Of a stretch of 9,698 bases of DNA, positions 6,420-9,698 are shown piece after piece; the first letter of the stretch is position 1; each line of letters opens with the position of its first letter. The DNA comes from an uncultured Erysipelotrichaceae bacterium (lineage in GTDB: Bacteria > Bacillota_I > Bacilli_A > Erysipelotrichales > Erysipelotrichaceae): the NCBI GenBank assembly GCA_934699415.1, contig CAKUWO010000038.1, positions 1 to 9,698 of the forward strand, read 5' to 3'. The position numbers were made by a program, and so were the translations under genes. The notes under the pieces are model-generated. The model was not told the origin of the DNA, searched no databases, and was given only the letters and a program-made list of their open reading frames with translations.

Positions 6420-7481
6420 ATGAAGCTTATTCATTGTGCTGATTTACATCTTGATTCGGCTCTAAATTCATATTTAGATGAAGATGAAGCTAATTTACGT
6501 AATCAAGAAATTCTAGACAGTTTTAAAAGACTTGTTGATTATGCTTTAAATAATGAAGTAGAAATAGTATTGATTGCTGGCGATTTATTTGACCATAATC
6601 ATCCTAAGAAGAATACCTTAAATCAATTTCTAGAACTTATTAAAGAACATTCCACTATTAAATTTATATATCTTAAAGGTAACCATGATTTAGGGGTTAC
6701 TTTTAATGATGTTCCTATAAATTTATATCTTTTTGATGATATGTGGCATACATATTGCTTTGATGATATCGCTATATCAGGAAGAGTTATGAATAATCAA
6801 AATTATGATTTAATTTATGATGATTTGCCAATTATTAATGGATACATCAACATCATTACCTTACATGGTGAATTAGCTATAAATAGTGGTAAAGACTTGA
6901 TTAATCTTAATAAGCTAAGAAATAAAGCGATTGATTATTTAGCTTTAGATCATTTTCATTCTTATATTAAAAGACAATTAGATGATATGACAATCATTTA
7001 TCCCGGATGTCTTGAAGGAAGAGGGTTTGATGAATGTGGTGCTAAAGGTTTTGTCTTATTGGATATTAGTAAGCAAAAAATTGAAAGCGAATTTATTCCT
7101 TTTGCGAAAAGAACATTACATTTAGTTGAATGTGATATTAAAGATTGTTTAACTAGCATTGAAGTTTTAAAACTTATGCAAAATAAAGCTGCTAATTACA
7201 AAAAAGATGACATGTTGGAATTTATCTTAAAAGGAGAAATAGAAGCTGATTTATATTTACCACTAAACTATTTAAAAGATACATTAGAAAATGATCATTA
7301 TTTTGTAAAGATTAAAGATAACGCTAAACTCAAAATTGATTATGCTAAATATCGTCACAATATCTCTTTAAAGGGTGAATTTTTAAGACAAGTAGAAGAT
7401 AAAGAAAGTAGCAGCAAGCTTAAAGAAGCCATTATACATACTGGTTTTGCAGTTTTAAATGACGAGGATTTTGAAGAATGA
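6420..7481 (+). CDS. yhaO: YhaO, SbcD/Mre11-like metallophosphoesterase (putative DNA repair exonuclease)
   Basis: Calcineurin-like phosphoesterase of the SbcD/Mre11 group, expected to be the nuclease partner of the ATPase encoded next. The protein has 353 aa, shorter than Bacillus YhaO (about 400). Motifs in order are CADLHLD (D8, H10), AGDLFDH (D55), KGNHDL (N88, H89, D90), TLHGE (H149) and LDHFHSY (H178, H180). The last motif is normally GHxH; here the glycine is Asp, while both histidines remain. A capping region follows from about residue 230. There is no convincing SD. The ATG lies 2 nt after the YhaM stop, so translation is probably coupled. The stop overlaps the YhaN start (ATGA). The exact in vivo substrate of this family is unknown to me. 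Confidence 0.92.
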   Translation: MKLIHCADLHLDSALNSYLDEDEANLRNQEILDSFKRLVDYALNNEVEIVLIAGDLFDHNHPKKNTLNQFLELIKEHSTIKFIYLKGNHDLGVTFNDVPINLYLFDDMWHTYCFDDIAISGRVMNNQNYDLIYDDLPIINGYINIITLHGELAINSGKDLINLNKLRNKAIDYLALDHFHSYIKRQLDDMTIIYPGCLEGRGFDECGAKGFVLLDISKQKIESEFIPFAKRTLHLVECDIKDCLTSIEVLKLMQNKAANYKKDDMLEFILKGEIEADLYLPLNYLKDTLENDHYFVKIKDNAKLKIDYAKYRHNISLKGEFLRQVEDKESSSKLKEAIIHTGFAVLNDEDFEE

Positions 7482-9634
7482 AAATAATTAATTGTCATAT
7501 TGAAACCTTTGGTAAATTAAAAGATATAGACTATAACTTTAATGATGGCTTAAATATCATCTATGGTGAAAATGGTTTTGGTAAGACAACTTTAGCTTCT
7601 TTTATCAAAGTCATGTTTTATGGTTTTGATGGCAATCGTAAAAGCGGAGTAGCTAATCAAAGACATCGTTATAAACCATGGGATAATGGTATTTATGGTG
7701 GTAGTATTACTTTTTTATATCAAGAAAATGTTTATACTATTAAACGCAAATTCTTTGAAGTTGCATCTAAAGATCAATGTTACTATTACAATCTTTCTAA
7801 GCATTATGAAATTAAAGATTATAGAGTTATTGGGGAAGAATTGTTTGGTTTAGATAGCGAATCTTTCTTAAAATCTTTATTTATTTCTGATTTAAAGGAA
7901 AACGATTTTTCAAAAGATAGCCTACAATTGCGTTTAATTGATTTATATCAAAGTGATGATAATTATGACTATGATAAAGCTTTAAATAAGCTTCTTAAAG
8001 CTAAGAATAGGTTAATTAAAAATAATGGTTTATTAAACATAAATAAAGAAAAATTAATAAATTTACAAAATAAAAAAGCAGAAGCTATACGAAAAGCTGA
8101 TTCTTATGAATCATTAAGAAATGAATTAGAATCTCTATATTTAAAAAGAGATGTTTTATTAAAAGAAAAAGAAAATAAGAATAATCTTATAAACAATCAC
8201 AATTATAAAGAATATATCTATCTCCAAGAAAAGCTTCATAATTTATCCCATAAAATCAAAGAAATAGGGGATGAATATCCTTTTGGAGTGCCAGGAATTG
8301 ATACTGTTAAAGAATTAAATAGGGAAAAAGAATTAATTAACTATAAGCAAAGAGAGCTTGATAATATTACATTATCGAATAACGATATAAATATCGTTGA
8401 TAAATATAAAGAATATTTTAAAGTTAATAATGTGGATAAAGATCTTAATTCAATTGAAGAGTTAATAAATAAAATTAGCTTAAATGATTATAAAATAGCT
8501 AATTTAAATCCAGAAGATAATAAAAATAATCGCTTATTTATCATTGTATTAACTAGTATTATATTAATATTAATCGCTATAAATGCTTATATTTATTTTA
8601 ATTATCATAATTATTTTAAGATAAATATTTATATTTCTTTAATCTTTACTTTCTTATTTCTGTTATTAAATTTCTTTATTATTTTTAATAAACAAAAACT
8701 TATTAAAAAGAATTATCATGCATTAACAATATCTTCTAATAAACAAAAAGAAGAGCTTTTAAGCTTATTTAAGCTATATGGTATAAATACTTTATCAGAT
8801 TACAATGAGAGCTTAGAAGAGCTTAATAATGCTTATATTAGGTGTTGTGATATAAACAAAAGAGAAAAAGAACTTAAAGAATTAAGAAATGGATACGATG
8901 AATATCTATTGAGTCTTTATAGTCATTATCGTCTTAAAGAAGATAAGCTATTAAATCTTGATAATATCTATGCTTTAAATGATAGTTTAAAACAATATCA
9001 AACCTGTAAAGCTGATTTAGATAAATTTTTATTATTAAATCCTAATATTAACAAGCTACAAGTAGAGGATAAAAATGATGAAGAAATAAATGAGCTTTAT
9101 AAAATTATTACAGAAAAAGAAATTGAGCTTAATTCTTTAAATGATGAAATAGAACGATTAGATGAATATAATCTTGAAATAGCTAAAGTTAAAACCATTA
9201 TTGAGGAATATGAATTTAAAGTTGATGTTTATAATAAAACAATCGATTATTTAAAATTAGCTAAAGATAATTTATCTTTGCTATATCTTGATGGTCTTGA
9301 AAAGTATTTTAAAGAATATGCTGCATTATTATTTAAAGCTAAAAAGCCTTTAGTAAGCATTGATAAAGACTTAAATATTAGCATTTATAGTAAAGGATTT
9401 GAACATCAACTTGATTATTTTAGCTCAGGAGAAATTGATGGCATATCATTATGCTTAAGGCTATCGTTGGCTAAAGCTTTATTTAAAAAAGAAAAGCCGT
9501 TCTTTATTCTTGATGATCCTTTTGTAAACATGGATGATAATAATCTAAAGGAAGCTTTAGCAATGTTAGAAGAAATAGCTAAAGATAATCAAGTAATTTA
9601 TTTTACTTGTAATAAAAGTCGTATATTAAAATAA
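7478..9634 (+). CDS. yhaN: YhaN, SbcC/Rad50-like ATPase with central transmembrane hairpin
   Basis: ABC/SMC-type ATPase that should pair with YhaO as an Mre11-Rad50-like complex. Walker A is YGENGFGKTT (G30-T38). The signature-like loop is FSSGEIDGISL (S649-E652). Walker B with D-loop is FFILDDPFVNMD (D679, D680), and CNKSRIL ends the protein. Long charged helices (about 180-345 and 405-600) are coiled coil. Between them are two hydrophobic spans (about 353-374 and 383-403), a membrane hairpin where Rad50 would carry its zinc hook; no CxxC hook is seen. At 718 aa it is much shorter than Bacillus YhaN (about 960), mainly by shorter coils. GAGGA (7464-7468) lies 9 nt before the ATG, and the start overlaps the YhaO stop as ATGA. 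It is the last gene of the operon, and its stop codon lies in the terminator stem. Confidence 0.93.
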   Translation: MKIINCHIETFGKLKDIDYNFNDGLNIIYGENGFGKTTLASFIKVMFYGFDGNRKSGVANQRHRYKPWDNGIYGGSITFLYQENVYTIKRKFFEVASKDQCYYYNLSKHYEIKDYRVIGEELFGLDSESFLKSLFISDLKENDFSKDSLQLRLIDLYQSDDNYDYDKALNKLLKAKNRLIKNNGLLNINKEKLINLQNKKAEAIRKADSYESLRNELESLYLKRDVLLKEKENKNNLINNHNYKEYIYLQEKLHNLSHKIKEIGDEYPFGVPGIDTVKELNREKELINYKQRELDNITLSNNDINIVDKYKEYFKVNNVDKDLNSIEELINKISLNDYKIANLNPEDNKNNRLFIIVLTSIILILIAINAYIYFNYHNYFKINIYISLIFTFLFLLLNFFIIFNKQKLIKKNYHALTISSNKQKEELLSLFKLYGINTLSDYNESLEELNNAYIRCCDINKREKELKELRNGYDEYLLSLYSHYRLKEDKLLNLDNIYALNDSLKQYQTCKADLDKFLLLNPNINKLQVEDKNDEEINELYKIITEKEIELNSLNDEIERLDEYNLEIAKVKTIIEEYEFKVDVYNKTIDYLKLAKDNLSLLYLDGLEKYFKEYAALLFKAKKPLVSIDKDLNISIYSKGFEHQLDYFSSGEIDGISLCLRLSLAKALFKKEKPFFILDDPFVNMDDNNLKEALAMLEEIAKDNQVIYFTCNKSRILK

Positions 9635-9663
9635 AGCCTTAAGGTATTCCTTAAGGCTTTATT
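9630..9663 (+). terminator. Rho-independent terminator, probably bidirectional
   Basis: A perfect 15-bp inverted repeat (9630-9644 with 9649-9663) surrounds a TATT loop. The core AAGCCTTAAGG gives the GC part of the stem. The arm ends TTTATTGTT downstream, and the opposite strand reads CTTTATTTTAAT, so it has a T-rich tail in both directions. The TAA stop of YhaN (9632-9634) is inside the 5' arm. This ends the six-gene operon. Confidence 0.9.
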
Positions 9664-9664
9664 G

Positions 9665-9697
9665 TTAAGCTACGATTTCTTGTCTAACTTTTTCAAG
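9665..9697 (-). CDS. Possible 3' end of a convergent gene (ten codons, partial)
   Basis: On the minus strand a frame enters from the right edge and reads LEKVRQEIVA before TAA (9665-9667), directly beside the bidirectional terminator. That is a typical arrangement for converging genes. A second minus frame ends at TAG (9670-9672) with LKKLDKKS, so the frame is not certain. Too little is visible to name a product. Confidence 0.35.
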   Translation of the reverse strand, partial: LEKVRQEIVA

Positions 9698-9698
9698 T

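Noticed and set aside
1..9698. CRISPR array, tRNA/rRNA gene, or phage-defence cassette
   Set aside because: No regularly spaced repeats, no tRNA-like cloverleaf or rRNA sequence seen. The RT is a group II maturase with intron RNA domains beside it, not a DRT/retron enzyme. YhaO/YhaN match housekeeping repair-type families.
1..9698. Mycoplasma-type genetic code (TGA = Trp) given the low GC
   Set aside because: TGA at 7479-7481 ends YhaO in an ATGA overlap, and Trp is written TGG in the genes, so code 11 fits.

Overview
The window is AT-rich DNA from a low-GC Gram-positive bacterium. The glycolipid glycosyltransferase pair and the YhaM/YhaO/YhaN set point to Bacilli or a related lineage such as Erysipelotrichia. 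TGA serves as a real stop codon (7479-7481) and Trp is encoded by TGG, so this is genetic code 11 and not the mycoplasma code. Lineage is inferred from protein families only.

Layout. (1) Positions 1-1426 are the 3' part of a group II intron. It holds a complete reverse transcriptase/maturase gene (54-1325), followed by a clear domain V hairpin and a domain VI with a bulged branch-point adenosine. The intron's 5' end (domains I-III) lies upstream of the window. (2) Positions 1427-1467 are a short flank with a T-run and a TATAAT box only 6 nt before the next start codon. (3) Positions 1468-9634 are six same-strand genes with overlaps or gaps of no more than about 10 nt, so almost certainly one operon. 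The order is a CpoA-like glycolipid galactosyltransferase, an LPG_synthase_TM/UPF0104 membrane protein, a diacylglycerol glucosyltransferase-type GT4 enzyme fused in frame to a full-length RecX, YhaM (OB fold + HD 3'-5' exonuclease), YhaO (SbcD/Mre11-like phosphoesterase) and YhaN (SbcC/Rad50-like ATPase with a membrane hairpin). (4) A perfect 15-bp hairpin terminator overlaps the last stop codon. A few codons of a possible converging gene may follow at the right edge.

How the genes may work together. The first half looks like a membrane-glycolipid module: the GT4 domain of the fusion would make monoglucosyl-diacylglycerol, the CpoA-like enzyme would add a second sugar, and the multi-pass protein is a candidate lipid transporter. 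The second half handles nucleic acids: RecX (RecA modulator), YhaM (RNA/DNA exonuclease) and a YhaO-YhaN nuclease/ATPase pair. The GT-RecX fusion sits exactly at the junction and joins the two halves in one polypeptide. This is the most unusual feature of the window, together with the membrane-anchored architecture of YhaN.
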